From contig VYZB01000272.1 in the NCBI GenBank assembly GCA_013397455.1, positions 1,013,680 to 1,077,679 of the forward strand: a DNA stretch of 64,000 nucleotides, read 5' to 3'. This DNA comes from Crotophaga sulcirostris. Taxonomy: Eukaryota > Chordata > Aves > Cuculiformes > Crotophagidae. Position numbers and translations under genes: made by a program. This document shows, in pieces, positions 10,824 to 23,063 of this stretch (the first letter of the stretch is position 1; each line of letters begins with the position of its first letter). The notes beneath the pieces were generated by a model. That model saw nothing but the letters and a program-made list of their open reading frames with translations. It was not told the origin of the DNA and ran no database searches.

Positions 10824-11494
10824 CAGGCATAGGGAAAGTGTGGGACTGTGGCTGGGATGCTGTTCACTGGGAAACAAAGACCACCTTCTCCCTGTACCCT
10901 CTTCCAGGACAAGGAATAGGACATTTGACGGCAGAACGAAAGGCAGCTGAAGCAAGTTAGTTTTCCCTTGTGTGGTCCTTTCACCCACATCCTGAATTTT
11001 TCCCTCTGTGATCGGGTTCTAGCCTCACTGTCCTTTGTTTCCCTCCAGTTCACAGGCTCTCTGATACCTTCTCTTTCCCTCCTGCAACTCTCCAGCTGCA
11101 GCAAACCCACTCCCAGCTCTTCCTCTCCCCTCTAAAACTCTCCATTCCCAGGCCCAGAAGCTCCCTTTACCCAAGGTGGGAAATACCCTTCACTTGTTTC
11201 TGGAAAAGGCGAAAACAGAGGATTCTATACGGACACCTTCAGATGATGTATCCATTAAAGGTGAACAAAATTGGCCCCAAAGAACCTGCCTTGTCCTTGC
11301 TCTCTATGTTTCCTGCAGTTTAAATGCAGAGTTCTGTGAGCTGGAGCTCTACCATGTAGCAAAAGTTCCTTGGACACTGCAATAAACAGGATGTGCTACA
11401 CTATATCCACGAAAATACTGTGAGATAGGACTCAGCCCTCCGCATTGCCTAAAAGTCAAAAGCCCCTGGTGCATGATGCTACATGTGATGTACA

Positions 11495-11600
11495 ATCATA
11501 AAATCATGGAATCATTAAGGTTGGAAAAGACCTCTAAGTTCATCCAGTCCAAACACCAGCCTAACTCCACTGTTCCTAATAAACCCTGTCCTGAATGCAG
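11495..11600 (-). mobile_element. CR1 LINE fragment, type B, short 3' end
   Basis: About 105 bases of antisense 3' UTR, recognisable by ATCATTAAGGTTGGAAAAGA and the following CATCCAGTCC block. Confidence 0.85.
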
Positions 11601-12280
11601 CAGGGAAGAAGCAACACTGCTGCTCATTGCAGAAATGTTACCAGGTCAAGGAAACCCCTGCTTCATTCAAGGGAAAGATTTTCTTCACAAGGGGTTTGGT
11701 ACAGGATAGGGAAGGGGCAGTGAAGATTTGTGCCTAGTTTGTCTGATTCAAAGAATGGCCTCAAAACACTCTTTTTGCACCTGCAAGTCAGCTTATACAT
11801 GGAGTCCCAACGCCAGCATCTGAACCTTTGGGATTCTGATGGATGCTGAGCTGTCTGAGTGGAATAAGCAGTCACATTAACAGCAGCTGTAATTAGCACA
11901 GGCAGCATTTGGATGCTAAAATGCTGCTTGACTTTAAAAACAACCCCTCAATTTGTCTGCAGTGCATCCTGTCGCTGTGGAGCGCTGCTTGTGCTGTGCA
12001 CGATACCTCAACCAGGAGCTATTTTTATGCTGGATTTGCCATGGGAAAATAAAATCTCGTTTACAAGGCACTGACTGCAGCAGACACTGCAGCGCAGACT
12101 GGTCGGTGTGTCCAACAGGTGAATGCTACCTCAGCACCATTGTCTCTTTCCTGGAAAACCTCACCGAGGCACTCCTGCAATTTGTGCTAAGGAAATGCTA
12201 ATGCAGTGACTGCAGCGGAGGGAAAAGCAGGTGAGAAAGGTGCTGCTGTGCCAAGTTCCCTACACATACAATGAGATTTT

Positions 12281-12495
12281 AAAGGGGGAAAAAGCTGAAA
12301 GCGGGGAGATTGAGATGAGATCTTAGGAAAAATGTTTTGCTGTGAGGGTGGGGAGGCCCTGGCCCAGTTTTCCCAGAGAAGTGGTGGCTGCTCCATCCCT
12401 GGAGGTGTTCCAGGCCAGGTCGGATGGCGGTGGAACTGGATGGGCTTTAAGGTTCCTTCCAATCCAAACCATTCTGTGATTTTACGATTCTATGA
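12281..12495 (+). mobile_element. CR1 LINE fragment, type A
   Basis: Starts near the LKGGRLRLR-like region (GGGGAGATTGAGATGAGATC) and runs to the type A 3' UTR. The tail ends at ATTCTATG, 12488-12495. A further CR1 of another type follows 25 bases later in the same orientation. Confidence 0.9.
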
Positions 12496-12519
12496 AAAAA
12501 GCAAGGGAGCAAGACATGG

Positions 12520-12660
12520 CCTGAGAACATTTCAGAAGCATCTGGCCAATGCTCTCAGCCCCACAGTGTGAATGTTAGGGGTGTCCTGTGCAGGGACAGG
12601 AGTTGGACTCGATGGTCCTTGTGGGTCCCTTCCAGCTCAAGACATTCTATGATTCTATAA
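12520..12660 (+). mobile_element. CR1 LINE fragment, type C, 3' terminal
   Basis: The last 140 bases of a type C copy, with the CAGCCCCACAGTGTGAATGT block and a GACATTCTATGATTCTATAA tail. Confidence 0.9.
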
Positions 12661-13597
12661 CACCCACAACAGAGCACAGTCACAACTCCTATGAGCAGAA
12701 GTTAAGCCCACCTACCCAATCGAGTGTATGAGCTGCAAGGCACTCAGACAGCATTTGGGTTTGGAGTCTCCTACTAACCAGTGCATTAAGTTTACACTGA
12801 TTTATCCAGCACTTCTCCTTTAGCAGCAAAAAATCAAGTGGGTCAAAGGCAGTTTTTCAGCCCGAAAATCAATTTGAAATTACAACACTTGGGGAAAACA
12901 AGACAACGATGAGGGGGGACAAGGAGCACTGCTGCACTGATCCACCACAGTGTTTTCTCTGATGTAAGAGGTACAGACCACAAAGCATTCACTCAAGCCC
13001 TCTGATGACCATTACCCCTCATTTCTGCACAAACAATCCAACAGTCACTGGCTGTAGGAAAACCTCCTGAACCTCAGCTTTGCTTTTCAGCTTAGCTTAG
13101 TAAAGGTAAGGAAGGAAGGGTCATTGCTGTTGAGGGGAGAAGAAATACATTCTGGAACCTCAGCTAGCCTCTTGGTATCCAGAGATAAATAAATTGTCTC
13201 CTTTGCCCAGGTTGGGTTCATTCTGCTGTGTCTCAGAATAAGAAGAATCAGAAAGACTTCACAGCACTAAACATCCATAAGCTTTCTGTTTTATTTCTCT
13301 TCATTGGAAATGTATCAGAGCCCAACCACAATGTCATTTGGTTTCCTGTGTTTGGAGTGTTTGAATCTCACTTGGAAACTTGATGTTCGACTCTGCAATA
13401 AAAACTCTGGTTTTTATTGACAGGGCATTCAAAGACAGCATGCAGCTCATCACAAGATCGTTGCAGCCCATGGTTTTCCAGCATGCTCACATGTGCTAAA
13501 ATATAAGGTAGATACCTTCATCTGTCCTAAACTCAGCTCCTAAATCTTGTTAACTCCACAGACTATTACCCACTACTCATCTTTCAGGTAGGTAATA

Positions 13598-13909
13598 ATG
13601 AAAAAAACAACCAGAAACCTCAGGGCAATTAAAAAGGACTTCAGGGCTTTACGTCAAATACTAAAGGGTTCAGGTGTGCAGGTAGTTTTCTCTTCTCTCA
13701 TAGGTAATGGTGAGGGAAGGAGTGGGAAGGGCCAGGAATTAAATGCCTGGCTCCGAGCATGGCGCGAAGAACAGAACTTTGGGTTCTTCAACAAAGGGTT
13801 GGCCTGCACACCAGACCTGCTGGCAAACGATGGGGTACACCTATCCCCTAAGGGCAGAAGGATGCTTTCCAAGAAGCTGGTTGGACTAATCAAGAAGGCT
13901 TTAAACTAG
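13598..13909 (+). pseudogene. CR1 ORF1 esterase-domain remnant
   Basis: Reads the C-terminal part of CR1 ORF1, which in this family carries an SGNH-type esterase domain. The catalytic Asp/His pair is visible as NDGVHLSPKGRRML (about residues 80-93), followed by the usual LVGLIKKALN end and stop. The Asn-block upstream (GTND in the family) survives as GNN at about 13591-13599, but in another frame, so there is a frameshift near 13600-13630 and the block is mutated. The serine block and the N-terminal zinc-finger part are absent. Confidence 0.85.
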
Positions 13910-14013
13910 ATTGGAATGGGAAGCGGGACAGCATTGGGTTCGATAGCATAAAGCATGGGAGTGGCATCTCAGGTTCTGCAGGACAGTGTGAAAGCCCCTG
14001 GTCTGCCACCTCA

Positions 14014-14990
14014 GTGAGAGTTAGGGACAGCACTCCAGGTGGCAGCCAGAATTCAAAGGTTGTTGGTGGGTTACAAACCACAGCTAATGGACAGTTAGGA
14101 CTTAAGGGTTTTTCACTTTTGAAAGGGGCGGAAACAACAGCCCAGCTGAAGTGCGTTTACACTAATGCAGGCAGCACAGGAAATAAACAAGGGGAGCTGG
14201 AAGTCATTGGAAGGCAGGAGAACTACGACCTAACTGCCATCACAGAAACGTGGCTATAAACTCTTCAGGTGGGACAGGCTAGGAAAGAGAGGTGGTAGGG
14301 CTGCGTGGAACTAAATAATGGTAACGATAGGGTTGAGTGCTTCTGGGTTAAAATCAGTAGAACCCACAGTAAACCAGATACAGCAGTGGGAGTCTGTTAT
14401 TGGCCACCCAGCCAGGACAAGGAAACTGATGCACTCTTCTACAAGCAACTGGGAGAAGTCTCATGATTGCTAGCCCTTGTTTTTGCGGGGGATTTACACC
14501 TTTCAGATGTCTGCTGGAAGTATAATACAGAAGAAAGGAAACAGTCTAGGAGGCTGTTTGAGTGTATGGAAGACAACTTCCTAACACAACTGGTGAGTGA
14601 ACCGACTAGAGAAGGTGCCCTGTTGGATCTATTGTTTGTAAACAGAGAGGGTCTTGTGGGAGAGGTGACTGCTGGAGGATGCCTGAGGCAAAGTGATCAC
14701 GAGATGATAGAATTTTCAGTTCTTGGAGGAATAAGGAGAGGAGTGAGCAGAACTGCCACCTTAGACTTCCAGAGGGCAGACTTCGAACTGTTTAGAAGGT
14801 TGCTTGATAAAATTAAGTGGGAGTCAATTCTAAATGATAAAGGAGCCCAAGAGGTCTGGATGCTCCTAAAGAAGGAAATTCTGGTGGCATAAGAGCAGGC
14901 CATCTCTGTGTGCTATAAAATGAGTTGGTAGGGAAGAAAACCATCTTGGCTTAACAAAGAGCTTTGTATTGATCTCAGGAAGAAGAGGGG
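14014..14990 (+). pseudogene. CR1 ORF2 endonuclease-domain remnant
   Basis: N-terminal apurinic-like endonuclease domain of CR1 ORF2, which nicks the target DNA for reverse transcription. Visible blocks in one frame: YTNAGSTGNKQGELE (about 14149-14193), ITETWL (14239-14256), GVCYWPPSQD (about 14391-14420), GDLHLSDVCWKYN (14488-14526) and the catalytic SDHEMIEF (14692-14715). Stop codons interrupt the frame after ITETWL, in the following glycine-rich stretch, and just before 14467. The domain then breaks off at a deletion near 14985. Confidence 0.88.
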
Positions 14991-15204
14991 ATTGAGCGCA
15001 CCCTTAGCAAGTTTGCAGGCGACACTAAGCTGGGTGGCAGTGTCGATCTGCTTGAAGGAAGGGAGGCTCTGTAGAGAGATCTGGACAGGCTGGATCAATG
15101 GGTTGAAACCATTCTATGATTCTGCGATTCATTATTCAGCCCTAAACCTAGCTCTGGAGTTTGCATCTATCTCTGTAATGATTTAAGGTTTTCATAACTT
15201 CAGG

Positions 15205-15371
15205 TTGCCCAGAGAAATCATGGCTGCCCCATCCCTGGAGGTGTTCAAGACCAGGTTGGATGGGGCTTTGAGCACCCTGATCCAGTGGAAGGTGTGCCTG
15301 CCCATAGAAGCGGGTTTGAACTGGATGATCTTTAAGGTCCCTTCAAACCCAAACCGTTCAATGATTCTATG
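15205..15371 (+). mobile_element. CR1 LINE fragment, type A, 3' terminal
   Basis: Last 167 bases: GGTTGCCCAGAGAAATCATG at the 5' break, then the 3' UTR, and CAATGATTCTATG at the end. It sits 75 bases after the long CR1, in the same orientation. Confidence 0.9.
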
Positions 15372-16698
15372 AAAACTGTCTCCCTGAGTGCAGCACTTCC
15401 TGCAGAAAATCATTCACCATTGCTTACTAGCTTCAAATTTTACTTCTCCTATATGGTGTTTTTTCTCTTCCCCAAAAAGCATTGCTTTATCATCCGGTTT
15501 CTCCTCAAATGTTCTGTTATCCTAAACCTCCATGGCTCTCCTCTCTCCCCTTTTTTTCTAGCCAAGTCTCAAGCTACTAAGATAACTGCAGGCGTTATGC
15601 ATGGAGACAACAATTTCTGTATGTGCAGGCAATTCGAGCACAGTTTTTGTTTGCAACCCCCCCAGCTATGCTTGTAAAAGAGGCCGAGGGAATCAGCAGG
15701 TTCCTGTTTTCCTCTGCACTTGCATATGTGATTTTTTCCTGCTATGAGACTCTGTGAGTGCCAAATGCTTTGCCAAAGATTTTCATATGATCTGGTTGGA
15801 GAGCAAGAAGCGTCAGACACCTCATCGTAAACTAGGTTTTCAGCCCAGTTTTCTGCTCAGAAGTGATCAAAATGACTTTTAGAGGAACCTGACTTTGCAG
15901 TGATCTTTGGCTGCACCTCCTGTTAGCACCTACAAGAGGCCTGCAGTCTCAAATATCCTGAAATTAACCCTAGTTGGGTTTATACCTGTCTGGTCTGTCC
16001 TTTCATCCCTTACTTGAATTGCTTTTCATCTTCTGCTATGCAACATGTTGTTCCCTTTTCCTCCTGTACTTGCATAAGAGAAATACAGATATGAAGAAAA
16101 GCAATAATTTTGCAAGTAAAACTAGAACCACTCAGGCTAAATCAGGCAGTTTTCTGGCATCGTCTTCAAAAAGCAGGGCTCAAAGTACAACAGAGAAAAA
16201 ACTCAGCCTCCTCATTATGAAAGACCGAGCAGCTGAATAAAATGCATGGCAAAAAATGGAGAGAAAAGAAGTGAAAAGCCTTGAGGTTAAACGGTCCTTG
16301 ACAGGACCCTGGAAGAGCACAAACCTGCTGTGATGGTCCTGTGAGCAAGAGAGGGGTTACAGGTACCTTCTCAAAAGGCCCCAAAGGCTTTGTAGGCATC
16401 TGGTTGAAATTCCTTACCAAGACAGCCAGAGAGCAAAGGGGGTGGAGGGGAACAGGCAAGAATAGAAATGAAGAGGCAAGCAAGTGACCTCAGCCAGCAG
16501 AGGAGAGGAGAACATGACAGAACAAACAGCAGTTGTTTTCTCAGTGCAGGACAGCCAGCGAGTGGGTTGCCTCGTAGCAGCACAACCACAAGTGCTGCAG
16601 GGAGAAGGCAGCTCTGCTTTGGAAACCCGAGTGGCGAATTTGCCCCTTCAGCAATGCTGCAGACAAACTGAGCCAGAACTCTGCTCACATATATCTGA

Positions 16699-16869
16699 AC
16701 AGGTTGCCCAGAGAGGTGGAGATGCCCCATCCCTGAGAACACTGAAGGGACGGTTGTATGGGGCTCTGAGCTACCTGATCTGTTTGAAGATGTCCCCGCT
16801 CATAGCAGGAGGATTGGACTGGATGACCTTCATGGTCCCTTCCAATGCAAACCATTCCATGATTCTATG
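16699..16869 (+). mobile_element. CR1 LINE fragment, type A, 3' terminal
   Basis: Last 170 bases, from GGTTGCCCAGAGAGGTGGAG to ATGATTCTATG. It is rather diverged in the 3' UTR middle (CTCATAGCAGGAGGATTGG in place of CCATGGCAGGGGG). Confidence 0.9.
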
Positions 16870-17953
16870 ATTTTTTGAAATGCCTGGTACCTATTTTTAA
16901 ATATTAATTCTCATTCATGGCAGCAAAGTCATGCTGTTTCCTGCTTTGCGAGTGCATCATTTGGTCCCAGGGCAGGTGTCTGCTCCAAGCCCATGCTGAA
17001 CAATTGTCTCAAAGAGGGAATAACTGCTCCGGCCTTTTGCAGAGCTCATGGAATAATTGATTTTGTTGGAATAAAGTCAAGCTGTGGGCTTGAGACAATA
17101 GACAGAATGGGCAAGAAACTTGTCAGGTAAAATACCATCCTGATCCTAAGCCATCCTATTCCAGGATGCTGTTCAGACATTTATGCACAACAGTCCAAGA
17201 GTCATTGATTCCTCTGCTTTGTTGTTCCCAGTTTCTAAAATCATCCCAGCCTTTGGAAAGTGTAGGGAGATGTGGAAAGTTCAGTCAAGTGAAATGTTCC
17301 ATGGGTTTGGGCCTTAGAGTAAATGGACTTGTGTGGTTAGTTGTTTGGTGTGTATTTTTAGACGACGGGACAGCACAAACCAAGGCTGTTATCAAACCTA
17401 CTGTGAACAGTATGTTTACAACATCCCACAAAAAAAGGACATTAAATCTTTTCCCCCGGATTACAAAGCATGACAGCACTGGTCAGTGTAGGGAGAAGTC
17501 AAACTAGCCCAGAATACTGCAGTCTCCAAATTAAGGAAAAATAATGAGCCAGAGAGATTTTTCTAACTTCCAGCCAGCATCACGGGTGAGTTCTGCCAGC
17601 GACACAGGCGAGAGTATTTGCTGCAGTATGATTAACATCTTGATCACACCTGATACAAGTCCATTTTCCAAACTTGTTATCTCCCCTGGCTGCTATGTCA
17701 GACTCACGGTGTCCTATTCAACAAAATATTAAACACTATTGGTTATTTTGGGCCAGAATAACAGCATAAATTGTTTCATGCAGGCACTCCAGGCTCCAGC
17801 TCCAGTCACTACTCTCTCACTCTTAGCAGTGGCCAGACCTAGGAGAGACACAAGAGCTGCATCCTAAGTACCATGGGGGGGGGAAAGAATTGTACACTGG
17901 GGAGGGAGAAGCAAGCAAAGGTCTGTCTTTCCTCACTGGTGGTCATTGTTCAG

Positions 17954-18336
17954 CCTGGATTGTTCAGTTTGGAGAAGAGGTGGCTGAGGAGAGACTTTAT
18001 TGGTCTCCTTTCACTACCTGAAAGGAGGTTGTAGCCAGGTGGGTGCTGGTCTCTTCAAACAAGTAACAAGCAATAGGACAAGTGGAAATGGCTTCTAATT
18101 GGGCGGGGGGGGGGGGGGGTAGTTTGGGTATTAGGAAATATTTCTTTCCTGACAGAGTGGTGAAGCATTGGAAGAGGTTGCCCAGGGTAGTGGTGGAGTC
18201 CCCATTCATGGAGGGGTTCAAAAAACATGTGGCCATGGCACTTTGTGAAACATTTTAGTAGGCACGGTGGTGCTGAGCTGATGGTTGGACTGGATGAGTT
18301 TAGGGTTCTTTTCCAACCTTAGTAATTCTATGATTG
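17954..18336 (+). mobile_element. CR1 LINE fragment, type B
   Basis: Begins at the [19 protein letters not shown] and ends at TAATTCTATGATTG. It contains a 15-base G run (18105-18119) where the consensus has GCCAGGGGAGG, which breaks the frame. Confidence 0.9.
18105..18119 (+). repeat. Poly-G run of 15 inside CR1
   Basis: An uninterrupted G tract at the same internal CR1 position as the G-rich tract at 1665-1683. The exact length is prone to sequencing or assembly error. Confidence 0.75.
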
Positions 18337-19440
18337 TTCGTCACAAGGAAACACCAGGTCACACATTTTAACCCAGTCTTCCTAATCCATAATTTTATTT
18401 CCCAGATGAAACGGTGTAATCAAACAGGGATGCTGATGATGCACAGTTGCCCAAAAGAAGGGAGGGTTCAGAAGGAGAGTAAGACAGACAGAACCAAAGC
18501 AAACATGGTATCTCCTTGGGATGTGGCACGGCCATCAGTGTGTGTTTCAGAGAGAAAAGTCTTCCCCTCAACTGCCATGGAGCTTGTGAAATTGCCTGGG
18601 AGGCTCAGAGGAAAGAATCATCTTTCACACAATTTTACAAGGTAAAAGAAATCTTCATTTTTTTGAACCATATCCTCTAAGCTTCTAAAGGAATTAAATC
18701 TCTGATCCCACCTATTGAACCCTGTGCAAAAGGGAGAGGAGAAGGAAGCACACAAGGTCAAAGCTGATGTTTTGACTCCCCGAGGAAGGCTCGAGAGTGC
18801 CCAAATAATGTGGCAGGAGCTGACGATAGCAAAAAGGGCATCTTCTCGTCCCTTTGCTTTCTTAACACATACTGAGTAAAAAAATGAAGTGCTCAAAACC
18901 TTCTTATTTGTGACAGGCCAGTGCGCCACTGGAGGCAGCTGGATACAGCAGAACCAGCTTCAGCAGAAAAACCAAGGCAAGCAAAACGGTTCCTTGTTCC
19001 CATCACAAAAATAACCAGAGCTGATCATGGACTAATTAGTAAAGGAATTTTACATCCAAAATTTCTGAGGAGTCAAAATGCAGCACTGCTTTTGGAAAGG
19101 GGAGGGCTGACCCCTCTTGTGTGACACACTGACCAGAGAGCTCTTCTGAATGGGGGTTGCTTGGCGTCGGCGTGGACTTTTAAGCTTCAACAAATCTACT
19201 CCTAGCCCATACAATACTTAACTGGTTTTCCAAAGAGCTGCTTAAAAAAAGTGGATACAACTTGTTGAGACACACAGCAAAGGCCACTCCATATCCCAAG
19301 AGCACAAAAAGCAGAGCCAATACCTATTCGGGCCTCCCACTCCCATCTCTTCTGAAACCTCCTTTGCTACTGATTTTTTGGACAGAAAACAGACACCCTG
19401 GAAATAAGCATTGATGATAATGAACACAGTAACCAGTTCA

Positions 19441-19773
<333 letters not shown>

Positions 19774-20689
19774 TCAGCCAAAGTAAAACAATTTTTCTCC
19801 ATTCCAATCCATTACATTTCCCCCCTCCTGTGACGTAATACAGTTCACATCATGTCTAAAGACCTGCTCCTACTCATGCCACTCAAGCAAGCGCAGCATG
19901 CGGATGCTCAGCACCTCCCAGGCCCTATGTGTAGGAAAAGCAGCAGCTCCCAAGCCACCACCACCACCATAGTTATGAGCATGCACAGCTACCGGTGTAC
20001 ATGGCTTTCAGGGACTGTTGGGTTAGCATAACATATAGCTGGGAGTCCCCAACAATGGCAAAAGCAAGCGATGGTGTCCTGCAATGGGATTTTAAATTCA
20101 GAGCAAGTTTGCTTGGTTAAAGGATCAAATCTCAGCTCAGGCTCAGCAGACTTTCTGTGCAAATCCAAGCACAGTGTGCAAGCACATTCAGAAGAACACT
20201 TTCTTTAAACAGAGTTCAGTATTTGCTTAGTGCTGGTGATGTACCGTCATCCCTCGCTTTTGAAACCTTCAAGCAGATGAGAAGGGTACCATGGTACCCC
20301 GCTGACCTGTTTCCACCTGACCTGGAGCACAGCCCAGCTCTACAGCACATTCAAACCTCGCTCTGTCCACAAGCAACCGGCTGGTGCTGGCTGTGGTGAC
20401 AGCCTGCAGGGTGCAGATCCCTGCCCACTGGAAACTGTACTGAGGCCAGATCTGTGTCCGACAACACCTACTGAACATCTCTCCATCTGGAGCACATGGT
20501 TGCCTTAGAGTTGGACCAGCATCACAGCGGGGACCCAAGCAGTTCTCATTTCCATTGGGATCCACCTCATTTCACACATATAAAACTGCTTAACGCTGGC
20601 AGGAGGACTCAACAGGACCCTGATGCAAGTGCATCTACAAGACAAACCATCCATCCATGCCTGGGACACCCGCTGCTCCTCAGAATGAT

Positions 20690-21300
20690 AGCCATGCATT
20701 TTTTAGCAGAATAATAAAGTGTGTTTATGTTTCATCCACTGCAGGAATTCTGCACTAAATGATAAGACTGCCCTAGTAAATATAGACTTTACCCATATAC
20801 TTATTAGCTTGTCAGAGCAATCATGAACCTTGTTCATTAATTTTGCCGTCTGAGACACACTGAATATGCACTTGGGCTCACCTCCAAATCAGAACTTCAG
20901 CTCACAAAGAAAGAGCTCAGCACTGCAACCATTACAGACCTCTCACAGGCAAGGCTTTAACAGCCACGGATATCCTTTCACTTCAGGCAAGCGAAACAAA
21001 GCATAAAGACAATAACCTATCACAGTAGTTACGCAAGTGTAGAAGCACTGGGAATGGTTAGAGAGCTCTTAACGACTCTTATAAGCTGGGCTTACCAAAA
21101 TGTTTGCTAATAACGACCTGCACAGTAAGAACTTGCAGTGAATGTTCTAGCGCTGCTGCAGGGTTCTCAGTGCAAACATATATTAGTACAAGTTCCTACA
21201 GGCAACTCAGTCAATAGATTAAAGCACCTGATTTACTGTTTTCCTTGAACTGACTTTCCTTTAAGAAATCAAGCTCCTTAGGTTTGTGGCAATTACCGGT
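20690..21300. other. CR1-free AT-rich block, possible conserved noncoding element
   Basis: Unique sequence upstream of the SH3 exon with TTCATTAATTTTGC (20839 onward), GCTTGTCAGAGC and AATATGCA-type words and no repeat. It is suggestive of regulatory DNA only by texture. Confidence 0.2.
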
Positions 21301-21350
21301 TGCAGTTTCAGCTCTTCAATTATTGGTCAGCTGTACAAAAAGCATCATAA

Positions 21351-21567
21351 GCTGAAAGAGGGGAGATTGAGATGAGATCTTAGGAAGAAATTATTTCCTG
21401 TGAGGGTGGGGAGGCACTTGCACAGGTTGCCCAGGGAAGCTGTGGCTGCCCCATTCCTGGAGCTGTTCAAGGCCAGGTTGGATGGGGCTCTGAGCACCCT
21501 GATCCCATGGCAGGTGGTTGGAATGGGATGGGCTTTGAGGTCCCTTCCAACCCAAAGCATTCCACAT
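21351..21567 (+). mobile_element. CR1 LINE fragment, type A
   Basis: From GCTGAAAGAGGGGAGATTGA through the SLELFKARLDGAL-like block to the 3' UTR. The terminal tail is degraded (CATTCCACATC) and the CCATGGCAGG block is partly deleted. Confidence 0.88.
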
Positions 21568-22809
21568 CTAAGAGAGCCTAACCTGACACTGAGTGCTTTT
21601 CATCCTCAAAGCAAGATGTCTCTGGTCAGCGAACCTCTCTTGGTCCTGCAGTAGACAAAGCAAAACAATGTTCTCCCTACTTCTATTTTGAGAAATTGTC
21701 CTTTCTAATTCAAAATCAGCTGTAAGAGAAATGTGGCTTCTTGGTATATCATACAGGGGACTTTGATGTATGAGCCTCACCTGATCACCCGATGGCAGAT
21801 AGAAAACCAAGGCACAGGTTAATAACAAGCTCTCATTTAAGAGTCAAGCAACAGACCTAATCGATGACCTTAACTTATCACAGAGGGTATCTACTGTACC
21901 AGAGTGGATTTCTCTCATGTTTGGGCTTTTGATACAGAGCTGCAGGAGCTGGGCTCCAGAGGATCCTGTTCAAACCAGCAGTAGCTGAAGCTGGATGGTG
22001 TAGGACCCTCAGTTCAGCCCAGCTCTGGGCCCTTGCTTAGCATAAAGGTAGCTCAATCTGGAAAAGTTACAAGGATTGATTTCTGATTCCAATACAACAA
22101 CCGAATGTTCAGCCCAGACAGTGACATGTTTCACCAGTCCTTGTAGACACCTAAATATCTTGCCTGCATCTTTCTTCAACACAGATGACTGTAAATACTA
22201 TTCCCAAAGAGACCTCACCAGAGATTTGTGAAACAGCATGAAATATTCATTACCATGTCACAGAAATCTTGCAGTAATACAGAATATCTCCCCCTCTTTC
22301 CCATGGCTGCCTCCCACCAGTGGCTCACTGTGATTCTCCATTGAGCTTATCTAAATAAACCAAGTAGAGTACATTCTCTTTGTCTAGAAAATCAGTTTCC
22401 TTCTCACAAAATAATTCAGGTTGGCCTGACACTCGTTCCTTTTGTTAATGCCATTGGGTATTTTAGTCCCATTTTTCCCTGATGATGAACTAGGAAGGGA
22501 GCTATTGCGCAGAAGCCGTGTTTTGTTTTTTTCTGCTTCAGCTGACATAGACTTTGCTGTCACTTCGCACACAGGCAGTTCTGGGCACAAACTGCCACAG
22601 AAACGTCACTGGAACCAAACCTCAGCGAGACTGTGTTTCAGAGCCTCCTAGCCTACTTTGCAGAAGTGCCCCTCCAAGCCTGAGGCACAAAACCCCAGCT
22701 CCAAGGAACATGGGTTGGCCAACAGCAAGGGCTGGCAGGGACTCACAGAGGGGGCAGAAAAGCTGGTTCTTGGCATTTTTCTGCTGTTAACGCAGAGATT
22801 TGGCAGATG

Positions 22810-23063
22810 CAAGAGGAAATGGCCTCAAGTTGTGCCAGGAGAGGTTTAGATTGGATATTAGGAAAAATTTCTTTACTGAAAGAGTGGTGAAGCACTGGAA
22901 GAGTTGCCCATGGCAATGGTGCAGTCTCCATCTCTGGAGGGGTTCAAAAACCATGTGGCCATGGTGCTTTGGGACATGGCTTAAGTAGGCATGTTGGTGC
23001 TGTGTTGATAGTTGGACTGGATGATTTTAGGGGTCTTTTCCAACCTTAACAATTCCATGCTTT
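22810..23063 (+). mobile_element. CR1 LINE fragment, type B, 3' terminal
   Basis: Starts at the [20 protein letters not shown] block (22812 onward, still readable in frame) and ends with TTAACAATTCCATGC. The last 3' UTR part carries the type B signature. Confidence 0.9.

Larger units (their letters stand above)
13558..15130 (+). mobile_element. CR1 LINE with ORF1 end, ORF2 endonuclease and two internal deletions
   Basis: The most complete CR1 in the window. It begins within ORF1 (PLLIFQVGNN at about 13570-13599), contains the ORF1 esterase end (13598-13909), a 100-bp inter-ORF stretch and the ORF2 endonuclease region (14014-14990). Near 14985 the sequence jumps to the reverse-transcriptase active-site region (LSKFAGDTKLGGSVDLLEGR at 15003-15062). 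At about 15108 it jumps again to the terminal ATTCTATG tail. Most of the reverse transcriptase and the ORF2 C-terminus are therefore missing. The catalytic FADD motif reads FAGD (15012-15023), so the copy is dead. Confidence 0.92.
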
